A stretch of 64,000 nucleotides of DNA from Mugil cephalus (lineage: Eukaryota > Chordata > Actinopteri > Mugiliformes > Mugilidae), in contig NC_061779.1 of assembly GCF_022458985.1 (NCBI RefSeq), forward strand, positions 17,157,001-17,221,000, given 5' to 3'. Positions 1-16,500 of this stretch are shown here, piece by piece (the stretch's first letter is position 1; each line of letters opens with the position of its first letter). A program made the translations under genes and the position numbers. The notes beneath the pieces are model-generated. The model had not been told where the DNA came from. It searched no databases and saw nothing but the letters and a program-made list of their open reading frames with translations.

Positions 1-1497
1 CGACACAGCCGTTGTGTGAATGGAAGACCACAATTTGGTTGGGCGGTGTTGTAATTGCAGAGCACCCGCGTCTGCTTCAACCTCTTTTTTGCATGAACTC
101 TGCACGGCTTCCTGTCATTTCTTTTCTATTTCAGACAGGAACAATCTAAAAAAGCTATGTATGACCAAGCCGTCCATTTATAGAGCACCTGATCATAAAA
201 TTATTTCTTAAAATAAAAAAATTTCCTGTGGTTACTGTATGTGCAATATGTAGGAGCTACAGTGTATTACATACACACTCAGCATCTTTCTCTGTAGAGG
301 GGATCTAAAGGCCTAATATTAGATCCTATAATACAGAACTGAAAGGAAACCTGCTTCAACAATGCTCTTCCCACAGCTTAGAGGGAAGCTGCTTCTTTTT
401 TTGGGAAGAAAAACTCTTGTGTCAGCTTTTCAACAAGGTATTCCTGTGGCATCTAACTGTAACTTTGGTATGAGCCAGATGCAAATGCATTTACTGTATA
501 GTCTGAAACCTACATTTAAAGCAAACTCAGTGATAAAATAGGTCGCAGTGGATATGCAAATTGATGTAATCTACATATCTTGAAGCTGAGAACAGTGTTT
601 GTTGTACTGCATTAAGAACATATTTCAGGTTAATGATAACCTCACAAGATTAATTGAAAAGGGGGATATGAAAATGTCAACTATCGGCCACACAAGGGCT
701 TTATTTGTCACCAGGAACTCCTGCCGTTACACAGAGATACACAGAGATACAGCTCCTAAAATGGTTAAAGGCATCTCTTCACGTGCTGACTGGCTCGTTT
801 CCAGAATGATACGGAAGGACTCGACTCAATCAAAAGCAAATAAATAAAAATCAAAAATGTCTGCCCCCTAGTTCTTTAAATAGGTTTATATATTATATTG
901 GTTAGAATTGAACATATAGACATGTATGTGCATACAGTATTAAGGCCTGTTCAGGTAAATTCTTCTCATTTACTCCATAAAACGTAAAAACAACTATCGG
1001 AGATAACAAAAAAGTCCTTAGAAATGTGAATAGAAAATAGTGAGGAAATATAATCAAATGTTGACTTTCAGTGTCTATAAAGAAAAATAATAGAATTAAA
1101 TCCTTGAACTAACAAAAGAATCCATCAGCACCGATTCAGAAGAATATATATACATTTTTTTCTTTAAGATCAAAGCTGTATCCACTTTGTAACAGGAGAT
1201 CCAGCTGCTGAATGTGAGACACTATATACCAAATACGATAGGACGATTTTTATATATAAAGAGATTTTTAAAACAACATTTGTTTTAAAAAGTGCATACA
1301 GACAGATACCTCAAAACAATACTAACATCTAAATCAACGGGATCTGTTGATGATCCATGCTGACAGCAGAAAGGCCACAAGTGGATCACGCTGTATTTTG
1401 TACTTGCTTCAAGTATAATGATCTGGAGTTGTGGTGGTCTGTTTTTTTTTTTTTGTGTGTGTGTGTACTTATTCCTCTGTGGCTCTTCTACTTCCAG
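1..1497 (+). other. csk: Intron of csk upstream of the SH2 exon
   Basis: AT-rich sequence with no open frame that resembles a protein. The first csk exon visible starts at 1498 and begins in the middle of a codon, so this stretch is read as the intron that separates the SH3-coding exons (outside the window) from the SH2 exon. It ends in a T/TG-rich tract followed by an AG at 1496-1497, a normal 3' splice site. I saw no repeat that I could name and no RNA gene here. Confidence 0.75.
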
Positions 1498-5225
<3,728 letters not shown>

Positions 5226-6035
5226 GAAAGATCTGAGATCTGACACGAGAGCCCTTTTCCTTTTTCTTCATTTTGACCACGCGGACCATATCCCAGGATT
5301 AAAAACGTCATTTCGAGTACTGTGTTAATTGGCATAGCCCACAACAAAAAGTGTCGGAGTTAACCGTAATGTAAACCAGTCCAAATGTGTGCTTCATGTC
5401 AGGTGTTTTAAACTGTGGTGACTCTTTTAATGTTCTGTTGAGAAGGACCAAAAGATTCATCATGTCTTCCTCGTTCTGTCATCGAGAGTGAATGAATAAC
5501 TGTCACAAAGTCGAGTCTTTCCTTACAACACAGTTCTGCCTCATGGCCGTAGTGTCTTGACGTGTTTTCGTACCATTCACGTCCTTTCTGTTGACATCCA
5601 GACCACTGGCAGCCTTCCATCATTTAACGAACTTGTGAACAGTATCTAAGATAACTAAGTTAACCGGATTGAGGATTACAGGTTTTTTACATTTTCCAGG
5701 TACACCTTTTTGCATGAATGTTAGATTATTTTGTTTAAAGGAATAAATTAAAGTAACTATAATTGTGCAGCTTAAATTTCTATTGTTATATAAAACGTTT
5801 TATGCCTATTTTTTTGATCTCTCTGTTAGTCAAAAGGGAAGCACCGGTATGGCTGTGACATTCCATTTGTAGGCAGCATTTTTGTGTTGTGACTTTTTCC
5901 ATCTGATGGCATAAAAGGTTCATTATGCAGATTTTTGGATTTATTCAAACTAGGTGGAGTTTTTGCGTACGACAAAAATAGAATGTTAATGTGCTGCGCT
6001 GGCATTTCCACAATAAATATACATTTTTAAAATGT
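5226..6035 (+). other. csk: csk 3' untranslated region
   Basis: Sequence after the csk stop with no further coding exon. Candidate polyadenylation signals AATAAA are at 5742-5747 and 6012-6017; the second would give a 3' UTR of about 800 bases. Which one is used cannot be told from sequence. Confidence 0.55.
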
Positions 6036-7200
6036 TTTGCTGGCGTAACTGTTTTCAACAAACCTTTTAACATTATCATGTTGCTAACAAGTCAGAGCTA
6101 TTGTTTTCTGAATGCAGCTAACATAAATAAATACATTTTAATTGATAATTAGATGATTCAAAATTGCATATCACATAGAAAAATAAGTACATAAAAATTC
6201 AAAAAGCCTTGCAGATACAAAACTTGTTTTAACTCCAAATAGGAAGATATATATATATTTTTTAATCCTGCTCATTTCTCAGTTAAACTTATCAGATTTG
6301 GTCAAAATGGGTCAGTGATTTTGCCTCTGTCAAATTTCAAAACCCTTCCTTTCTCTGTTACTGTCAGCTGTCATTTCGATGTCTAGGTCTGTCTCTTCAT
6401 CGGCCATCCAGATCATCATTTTTGAGCCCTACTTCTCCACCACCCATGTCTGCACTTCATCAGGAAACGTACGGTTTCTGATAAATATAAAATGATAAAG
6501 TCTCAACAACCAAGTTCCCACAACTCAGACAAGTCATATGAAATGAAGCACTCTTCATAACCACAATGACGTTACGTTTCTCTACCATAACATGGCTTTT
6601 ATTCAGTGTGGTGGGAAGAAGACACCCAAATGACACATTTAGGTGTTTACCTATTATACTTTTATAGCAAATTAGAATTCTTTTATTTGCATGTTTAAAA
6701 ATAAAATTACGGGCAATGCAATGGTTGGCTTGATGTAAATAATCAAAGGGGGGAGGTCTGGTGGTTTCCAATAGAAAAAATATTTTACAATATTTATCCT
6801 TAAATAGCATTTATGTATAACTAGAACTAGATTTAACTAGACATTTCCTGCTTCCAGTCTTCTAGATCTGCTCTGGAAATGTAATCAAATTAGCATGTAA
6901 CATTACTATTACTATATCATTTACAGTTAAATACAACATTTGTAGAAAGAAAAAAAAAACAGACAAAAAGATAACTGCTAATTAATGTAAATAGTTGAAT
7001 AGGTAACCTTATTTCTCTTGACTGAAATACTGTAATTACTGAACAAATTATCTTTGCCCAACGTCCCACAATCATTCATAATAAGATAAGGGCTAAGATA
7101 GGGGCTCTTTTATTAGAATACATTTGTTCTCTCTAGTTTAACAGATGAAATGACTCTGAGTGTATATTCACGCCCAAGAAGTAGCAAAAAAATGTAGCGG
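6036..7200. other. csk-adal intergenic spacer
   Basis: AT-rich unique-looking sequence between the csk polyadenylation region and the adal promoter. Open frames here are short and show no protein resemblance. No named repeat, RNA gene or clear regulatory site was recognised. Confidence 0.6.
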
Positions 7201-7368
7201 AACTACGAAGAGGGAGTCGTCTGTGGAGGCCTCGGGGGACTCATTTCTCTGTTGCACATAGTTGTGCTGCGGTATAATGCTCCCTGAATACAAAGGCAAG
7301 TGTAGCCGGACAAAAACTCAGAGACTCCCAGAGCACCTCGGGCTTTTTTTTCCCTGTATTACTTTGTG
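7201..7368 (+). promoter_or_regulatory. adal: Probable adal promoter and 5' leader
   Basis: Base composition rises in GC just upstream of the adal start codon, without a TATA box at a usual distance. This fits a housekeeping-type promoter. The exact transcription start cannot be fixed by eye. Confidence 0.35.
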
Positions 7369-10235
7369 ATGGATGATGACGCTGTCTTTTATCAGGAGCT
7401 GCCAAAAGTGGTAAGTGAGCAGTGTTTCTTTTTCAGTTTGTTTGTTTACGACGGACGTTTCAAAGATACGACTTTTATTGAAGGAGTTTATTGTAAGAGT
7501 AAACGTGGTGAAGGTTTGTAGTAGCTAGCTACTTGCTAACGTCAGCGTTTTGCCTGTGACCAGGAGCTCCACGCTCACCTCAATGGCTCTGTCAGCTTCC
7601 AAACCATCGAGAAGCTCATCAGCCGGAAACCACATCTCAACATTGAACACAGCATGACCGCCATCGGCAAAGGCCAGCGGAGGACCCTGGACGAGTGCGT
7701 ACTGCTCATTCATTCATTCACATTTTTATACAAAACAGATTCATTGATTAATTTTTTCTCCAATCAAATTGAATACATAACCCCAGAAAACACCATTAAC
7801 TTCCATTAGATATTTTTCTTTAATGTATGTTCAGTTGTAAGCAATTCAGATGGATTAAAGCGGATAAATTGACAAAGGGAGGAGGGTCTTTGTTTAACGG
7901 ATTAAGAACAAAACAACATGGCTGGCTTGTCCACAGGTGCTTTGAGGTCTTCAAGGTCATCCACAAGTTGGTGGACACAGAGGAGGACATCCTGATGGTG
8001 AGTAAATAAGTGTTTTGGCTCATAATGACTCATAATGTTAGGAACAGATTTTTAATATTATTCATTACAGGTGGCGACAGACGTTATCAGGGAGTTTGCA
8101 GCCGATGGTGTCAAGTACTTGGAGCTAAGAAGTACGCCCAGAGAAGAGAAAGACACAGGTGCATATGTCAATGTGGAGAATAATATTTCCCCAGGAGAGA
8201 TTATACGTTATACGTTCGATTATGTTTACAGATTTATTGTGTTTTTCTAGGTCTGACAAAGAGGAGTTACGTTGAAACTGTCATCAAAGCCATACAGCAG
8301 TGTAAAGAAGAGGGAGTGGACATCGACGTCAGGTAGGACATCTCACTAATGTTTATGATATTTCATAGCTGCTTTAGTGCTGGCCACAATACTGTGAGAC
8401 ACAAAACGTTGTTTGTCCCGAAGGTTTCTGGTGGCGATTGACCGCAGGAATGGGACTGAGGTTGCCATGGAGACGGTGAAGTTGGCCGAGGACTTCATGC
8501 TGTCGTCTGATGGTTTGGTGGTGGGACTTGACCTCAGCGGTGATCCAACAGTGAGTCAGACAGTTTGAGGCTGAGGTGGTTAAGTATTACCGAGCTGGAG
8601 TTAGAGTCGGTGTGATCTTGAGCCGCCCTCAAATACTAGTAAACCAACATTTATGAAGCTGTAAAATAAGTCCGCATGAGAAATTCCAGTTTGTTACAAA
8701 GCTTTTCTACAAATTGCACATTTCTTTAGAACACATGCATAATCTAAATCATCACTCACTGTGTCGTCGTTCATTCTGTAAGAATTCGCTCTAATAGTTC
8801 ACGTTCTAATGTAGCTTTCCTTCTAAGGTGGGCCACGGTAAATACCTCATTCCTGCTTTACAAAAGGCCAAGAACTCTGGACTGAAGTTGTCACTGCACC
8901 TCTCAGAAGTAAGACTTTTAGTTTTTATCATTTGTTGTTGGTCCCATTATGTGTAAGTGTCATGTGAACACAATATAATTGTTGCAGGTTCCGTCACAGC
9001 TGGAGGAGTCTGATTTGCTGCTGAATCTTCCTCCAGACAGAATCGGTCACGGTACCTTCTTACACCCTGAAGTGGGTGGATCTCAGAGCGTCGTTGACAA
9101 AGTGTTGAAGAACAACATACCTCTTGGTAAGACGTGACTTAAACCATTAACATCGTGTGTCAGCAGTGTTGAGTTGCGTCTCATTTCCCGATCTGTTTGT
9201 TCCTGTAGAACTGTGTCTAACATCGAACGTCAAAGGACAAACTGTGCCAAGTTACTCCAAACATCACTTCAAATACTGGTACCAGTTGGGACACCCAAGT
9301 GTCATCTGTGTAAGTTTGGCCTCTGTTCTTTCTTCTTTTGATGTAACGAATCATTTTCACAGCAGACGTTTGACTTGTCACACTAATTTAAAAAAAGTAA
9401 ATGAGTAATTATTCATTCCGACGTATGAGTGATCTCTTTTGGGCACGTTGGTTTACTGTTATGGCTCAATGGGGCACTTAATGGAAATGAGTCCGGTCAG
9501 CCCATCTCATCGTAGAGGTGTGTTAATGATGTCTCACTTATATTATTTCCCCAGTAAGTCAACCAGCACGTTTCCCTCCCCGCTGCTCATTTTCAGATTT
9601 CACCTTTTGTTGAAGGTCCACATTTTCATTTACCCAGTTTCATCAACTTTCCAAGTACATTTAATGTTGTCCCAATACAAATGGTACTCGATGTATATAA
9701 ACTGATTAAATCCCCTAAAATAACTTGGTGATATTGAGTATTTGCTGCAGGTACATTGAGGGTTTAATAGTCACTTAACTCATCTTTTGGGTTACCCATG
9801 TTTAGCAAATAGAGCATTGCACTTTTAGTTGTGGGACATAAAATGTTATATGAAATCAAGCCAAAATATTTTTAGTTTAAGCTTCAAAAATACTACATCC
9901 TTCTACTCCCCCCAATGCAACTCAGTATGTGTCATTAGACACTACCTTTCTGTTAACTGTCGCTCATCACTCTGTTTTTAGCATTTATGGACAAATGTGA
10001 GAAAATGAGGAATAGCCCTGAATGACTGTTGTTCTCATTACAGACCGATGATAAAGGAGTCTTTTGTACGGACCTGTCTCAGGAATATCACCTGGCAGCT
10101 TCCACATTCAGCCTGAGCCACAAAGCCACGTGGAAGCTCTCCCACCAGGCCATAGACTGCATCTTCGCCCCAGAGGCCGTCAAAGAGCAGCTCAGACAGA
10201 AGTGGAACGACTTGGAGTCTCGAGTGTTGAAGTGA
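7369..10235 (+). CDS. adal: Adenosine deaminase-like protein (N6-methyl-AMP deaminase)
   Basis: Ten exons: 7369-7410, 7564-7694, 7937-7997, 8071-8158, 8251-8332, 8424-8550, 8828-8908, 8988-9126, 9209-9309, 10044-10235. Together 1044 bases, 347 residues plus stop, close to the roughly 355 of human ADAL. The enzyme is known to hydrolyse N6-methyl-AMP and related N6-substituted AMP to IMP in the cytosol, clearing modified adenine from RNA turnover. Metal and catalytic residues of the adenosine deaminase fold are all present: H17 and H19 in ELHAHLNGS, H201 and E204 in LHLSE, H225 in GHGTF, and D286/D287 in TDDKG. The TDDKG form, in place of the TDDP of classical Ada, supports the Adal branch. Start chosen because MDDDAVFYQELPKVELHAHL is the normal short N-terminus of the family. 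The gene runs tail to tail into nat10. Confidence 0.95.
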
Positions 10236-10592
10236 CTTGTTCGCTGAAGCCTCGTGACAATCAATCATATACCTCAGATTTTAATTTTCTAGTAACGTTT
10301 TACAAGTATTTATAGGAATCATTACGTGAACAAAAAGAGAATACAATAAATGTGTGTTTTTTTCTGCTGATTTACAGTGTATGTGCAGTGTTACACACAT
10401 AGGAACAGACTTGTTATGAGTTTGGGGGAAAACATTGTATTTGTGGGGAGGTTTGGTTTAGAAAAAAAAAAGAAAAACATAATAAAAATGACATCCAGTC
10501 TTATAGGTACACAAGTCCAAGATATCCAAAATTCTCTAAATTACACATGTAGTCCTGTCAGTGCAGAACAATCTATGGTCTGCTCCACATCT
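10236..10592. other. Convergent 3' ends of adal and nat10
   Basis: Only 357 bases separate the two stop codons, so both 3' UTRs must fit here. adal has AATAAA at 10345. For nat10 (minus strand) I see no AATAAA; the best signal is an ATTAAA variant read on the minus strand near 10279-10284. If used, the two transcripts would overlap by some tens of bases at their 3' ends. Confidence 0.45.
10345..10350 (+). terminator. adal: adal polyadenylation signal
   Basis: AATAAA about 110 bases after the adal stop codon, followed by a GT/T-rich stretch (gtgtgtttttttc) that fits a downstream element. Confidence 0.7.
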
Positions 10593-13500
10593 TCACGCCT
10601 TCTTCCCAAATTTCCCTTGTTTGCTCTTCTTAAATTTCCCCGGTTGCATGTCCTTCTTCTTTAGCTTGCCCTGCTGTGGAGCCCCGTTGCTTGCTATGAC
10701 GCTTGCTCCTTCCCATTTTCTCTTCTTGTCACTGTTGGTGATAAGAAATCATTAAGCACACATTTCTACACTAATGAACCGCTAACCCCCACCCCCCTCC
10801 CTCCGCCAACCTCACGAGTGACACTTCACCTTTTGATGCTGACAACAGCTGTGTTCCCTGCCTTCTTCAGCACCTGGTCCCACTCCTCATCAGCTCCACG
10901 AATCCTATACCTGAAAACACAAGCGTACCCATTAATACTACAGTAAATAAAGCTTTGATTTAAAATTGACTTTACTAGAAATGAGCAAGGCCACGCTCCC
11001 AACGTTATACTCACTCTTCCAGGTCCATTTCTTTTACTTTCTCTAAATCCTGCTTGTGTCTCTCCTCAAACTCCTTAGCAGCATCATTCTGTGAACGGGG
11101 AAAAAATATTGTGTTAGAATCAAACACACGTGTTCTTAGGCATCAGGCTGAAACACGACTTCTAATTTTAATCATTGGTGTAATTGTTATTTTTCATATT
11201 CAGTCTATAACATGTAAGCAAAAAAATCCAGGTTTGTATTTTCAGATAAAAGGACAATAACAGAAACTTTTCAGTATTATCAAGGGCACATACCAGATCT
11301 TCATTAAGGCTTCCTACAGTCGGCTCCATGGTGACCTCCTTAGTGGCAGCCATTTGCGTTTCAATTGCTTTTTCCTGGATGCTGGTGAAGACCTGCAAAA
11401 CACAAAAGACCCAACATTACTGCACACACTGCAACATCACATCTACAACATCATCTTTATTGTGGGCGTTTAAGTGCGAGTTTCGTCTTTGGCGTCAACT
11501 CACTTGCACAAATTTACGTGTCAAACGATTGAAGAGGCCCATGAGCTGTGAGCTCGGGAGTTCAATTTCCTTTTCCAGCTGTTCCACAGACTTGTGCTGC
11601 AATCCTATCCCCAGCAGTAATGCCTACAGAAGAGGTAACACGACAGCCGTCAGCCAATCAACAAAAACAGTTTGAGACGAATTGTTTTAAAACTGCTGGG
11701 AAACCTACACACTGAGCCGCTGAGAGGGACACGTCACCGAGCTGCTTGAGGAAGAATATGCGCGCCACGGTTGGGACCAGGTCCATGATGAGGTGGTAGT
11801 CCACCATGCTCCTTGAATACAACTCTAGGCGTTTGAGGTCGTACGGGCTGAAGTAGCCGGCCAGCTCGGAGCTGCTGAGAGCTGTTGAGGTCAGAGTTAT
11901 GTCAGATCAGCTTTAATGAGGCTTTAAGGAAATCTGATTAGTTTGTAGGTAGAAGAGTCTCACTGCTCGTCTCCTCCTTGATCTTCTTATTCTGAAGAAC
12001 GTTGAGCGCCAGGCTCGGGTGGAAGCTGCTGAACTGGTAGGAGAGCAGAGACAGGAAGCGGCGGCGGAAGTCTGGGGAGGACAGGGCGGTTCATGAGGAG
12101 TGTGACGCGACGTTAAACGCAGCAGTTCTACCTGAGGGAGAGCGGTCGAGCTCACCTTTCCAGAAGGCGGACAGCCACTGGCTCTGCTCCGGAGCTTCGT
12201 CTGTGTTCAGCTCCTTCAGCATCACACAAGAGTGCTCCCCTGTCAGGTCATTCTACATGCAAACAAACACAACAGTTTCTGAATCTGGCAGCAGGACAGT
12301 ACACAAAACACAAGCACAACAATTTGCCAAAATGATGCTACTTACAGGGGTTTGTCTCAAGTAGACTGGAGTATAACCTGCCTTCCTCCAAAACCTGTCA
12401 CGATGCAAATAGTTGTTAACATGTCTCAATCTTTCACACATTTAAACCCCTTCGTATCTTGTCCATGTTCGACTCACTTGAGAAGTTGTGCAGTGAGGCC
12501 GTAGGAAACTCCTAAATAGTCTAGTTTCTCTGCTCTCCTCTCACTCAGCTTCAGCAGCAGAGGAGGGAGCTCTTTCCGTGGAGTGACGACTTCCTCCAGA
12601 AGACTGACGGCCTGGACAGCAAATGACAACAGAGCTTCTGTCACAAACACGTGTGCTCAATCTGCAAAGAGCTGGCTGTCTGCTGTGACAATGAGATGTC
12701 GCTGGAAACATTTTATGTCTTACTTCGCTGCTGACGCTGGCGATTTCGTGGTGGCCTGAGCTTGCGCTCTCGTCCATGGTGGGGAACTTTCCCTCGTAGT
12801 ACATCTGCAGCAGCTGGAGAGCTCTGGAGCCGTAGCCCATCTGTCGGACAGGTCGAAACTCACATCACACAAAGTGCTTCTCCACCAAAACTTCCTGGAA
12901 CTCCCCAAGAACTAATCTTCAGAAAACGTCCTCGGGGATAAGCATCTCACAGCAATTTGCATTTCCACAGCAGGACCAAAGCCCGAGGAAGATTATGCAA
13001 ATGAATCAGCTGACTCATCTTTCTGAATGTCGTCATGGATTCGTGCGTTTGCAGCGGCACTTTTATAAAAATGGTAATCGTGCTCTTTAGAGGGGTAAAA
13101 ATGATAATTTAGATTCCTACAGTTAAAACAGGGATCAGAGGTTCTAGAGAAGAGAAAGTGTCTGCTGTGGAAACACACAAATACAGTACATCCATGCTAA
13201 TAAATAACAAAAAAAAAAACAAAAAAAAAAACAGTTCTTACCCCTTGGTAGTCTGGGTTGACGGCTATTCGTACCACTCTGCCTCCAGAGAGGCTGCCAA
13301 ACTCTGGGTCTTGGAACTGTGACGAGAAGAGCAGAGGATTCACAGCTTCACTCCAGAATTACGAGCTGTAACGGCTTCGTCAAAGACTTGGTGACAAATG
13401 TGTGTACCTGTTCTGACACAGTCCAGGGGATGAGGTCGCCCGAGGCCTTCTTCCCTCTCGCCAGACTGTTGAGGATGGACTGTTGTGATATTTCACCCTC

Positions 13501-16500
13501 GAGACAAACCTGAGAAGAATCAAATGAAACGTCACAATTTTGTGTCACAATATTTGTTTGTCACAATATTTTTTTTTTGCCTTGTTTGTGATTTCAGTGA
13601 GTGACAGAAATAAAGAAATGTCTGATCTGGTATTTAATAAGACGATACCTGTATCACAGCGAGCACCTCAGGCAGTGAGTTCTGTGTGGGGGGAACAGGA
13701 GGGAGGAGGCAGAAGAGGTGGTGGGCCGGAGCATCAGACAACATCTGCAGGTCGTTGGGAGAATTCTGGAGGAAGAGGGGGAAAAAAAGAAATTAGTAAA
13801 AAAATATTAGCATTAGACGGTATGGTGGACATGACGCCCTCTGCAGGTAAGTAAATAAAAACGTTTATCACCTTGTAATGTGACGCCACGTAGAGGGCCA
13901 TCAGCCGCTGCAGGAAAGCCTCTGATGCTTTGTGGTAACAGAACAGTGTGTCTCTGTTCACGTAATATCTGAGCAGTGTTAGCTAAGGACAAACACAAAA
14001 TTCTTTACAGATTGTTTCACTTATATGAATTCTTAATTTGTGGCCAAGAAGTGTTTCATGAGGTCACAGGGACCGGGGATGTAATTTCATCCTTAAGTCC
14101 AAGTGAAAGTCTCTCTCCCTAGCAACACATTCTAGTAACTCATTAGCTGCTTTTTCATTAGTTTTTCGCAAAATAAAAGTGATATTCCTGAAATTATATA
14201 AACAGCTATTTAATTGCATTCACGAGAATGAGATAGACAGACAACGTGGAAAACATATGGAAAAGTTTCTTTGGCAATCCTCACTCTTATCAACATCTTA
14301 AATATAAATGATTAATGTCTTAAATTTAAGTACTTGCTGATAGTGTCATGGTTATCTTTGAGTGTGGGAGAGTTGGTCAGTCTAAATGTAGAAGACAATA
14401 AATTACAGATCAAATAATTAATGACAATATTCCTCAGTTGTAGCCTGACTATAAATGCTTGTGTGCACAGAGCTATTACACTATTCATCAAACACAGATG
14501 TAACATTGGAAACTTAGGTTCTAATGAAAAAGGCTGAGAGTAAATGAAGGATACAGGTCACAGGCCTGTGGAAGCGGGCAGCCAGAAATGAGCCTGGGGA
14601 TGTTGAGACAGTCCAGACAGAGCAGCTCGTTGAGCCACTTCTCCACAGCGTCTCCGGGAGCGTATCGAATGGACTCGTGCAGAGTGACCTCATGGAGAGA
14701 GCGAGCTGTGTGCGGAGACACGTGGTCAGTCGGACAACCGAGACACGCTAAAGTCTAAGACGACAAAAATAAATGAATAAAATGAAATAAAAAATGTCCA
14801 CCTGACGCTAGCCTTTCTGTGTTGGTGTTCCTGTTCTCTGCAGACATGCTCTGCTGGCTGTCTGCACTCTGCTGCCTCAGCTGCTGAATCAGTTTGAGGG
14901 ACAGAGATCGTCCGGTGCCTTCGTACCTGGAAACAAACATGTTCACAAATGAATATGTCTCTATTTAAAAAGAATTATTGCTGAGATTACATTGTGATGG
15001 CTTGTGATTGTATTTTAATCATTTTTAAGTAAAAGAGCTCAAATTCACTGATCACTGCTTCTCACGTGTGAGTATTTTAATATTATATTATATTTACATT
15101 TTGGACCATAAAGTATACTTCAAAACATACCGTGAGCTCATTTAAGGTATTTATGGATTTATGGATTACTAATATTCATAATTAATATTTATTCTTAATA
15201 TTAACAGTTTTAATTTCACTGGTCAAGCATGAAGGATTTAGTGGCATCTAGTGGTGAGGATGCAGATTGCTACCAGGCCCAGTATCACACAGTCCAAAAA
15301 GGCCCATTCAGAGCCAGTGTCTGCTTTGTCTACTCCAGCATAACAGTAGGAAAAAAGTAGGTTCTCTTGGAGGAGGACATACTCCTTATAAGGGGCTACT
15401 TGTAGGCTAATAAAAGCACAACAATTCTTATTCACAGGTGATTAAACACAAACATATAAACCATCTCCGTTGGATTTAGGGGGACAGAATAGGTCTGTCC
15501 TAAATCCAACGTAAATCCAACGTAAATCCATTTTATTCAAACCAGTTAATGAAAATGTCCTTGTGGCTGATGGTATTCAGACATAATTGTGTATGAATAT
15601 CCCTTATACTGACCCGTTGATGGTGGAGGCCATGAAGACCAGGTAAGGCCCCAGCAGCTTTTTGACCAGAGGCAGAGGGATGGCCGCAGCCTCATCAATG
15701 ACCAGCAGCTCGGCCTGGCCCAGCTTCACTGCATCACCTGGGTGGATGTACTGTTGGTCACAGTAACGGGGAGGTCAGACGGTTCACTCTTTGCTGAGCA
15801 GCAACTAAGGACAACTTTTCTCTTCTTTACCTGAATCGTCTGCCGATGCTCTTTGAAGATGTTCACCCGAACCACGGCTTTGTTGAACTCGGGATTCAAA
15901 GACTGGATGATTTCATAGTCGAGATGCTCCTACAAACGCAAACAGAAACATGAAGCTGCGTGCGTTCGCACCGTCGTCATGCAGTCACCAAGAAGATGCC
16001 AACGTGGTCTACCTGATATGTCAGGGCATCGAAGCCTTTGAAGATAAATTCAAACATGGTCTGCAGGTTGTCCGGGCTCGGTGAGGTCACAAAGATATTG
16101 GAGTAGCTGCAGAAAATGTCAGACAAGTGATTGGCCACAACTGAGGGCAACGTAAAAGATAAAACTTAGATCCTTAAATGACACTGGACAACTAATACGT
16201 ACCCAAAAGCCACAGCTCCAGCGACAGCCAGCCCCAGAGCAGCGGACTTGCCTCGACCACGGGCAGCAGTCAGAGCCACGGTGCTCCTCAGCGTCTTCTC
16301 TGATATTGCCTCAATGAACTTCAGCACCGCCTTTGCCTACAGGACAACACAAGGCTTCAAAATGACACCTGGCGCACAAATTAGCAATCCATGAATTTGA
16401 CAGGTGCATTGGCAAGACGTCTGTGTGCGTTTGCAGCATTTGAAAGGCTCTGACCTGGTCCATGGTCCTGCAGGAATCAACCAGCACACCGACAGGCTGA

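Noticed and set aside
13734-13961. Minus-strand frame starting at the MNRDTLF of nat10
   Set aside because: Part of a real nat10 exon read on into the intron; the start methionine is internal in other frames, not a gene start.
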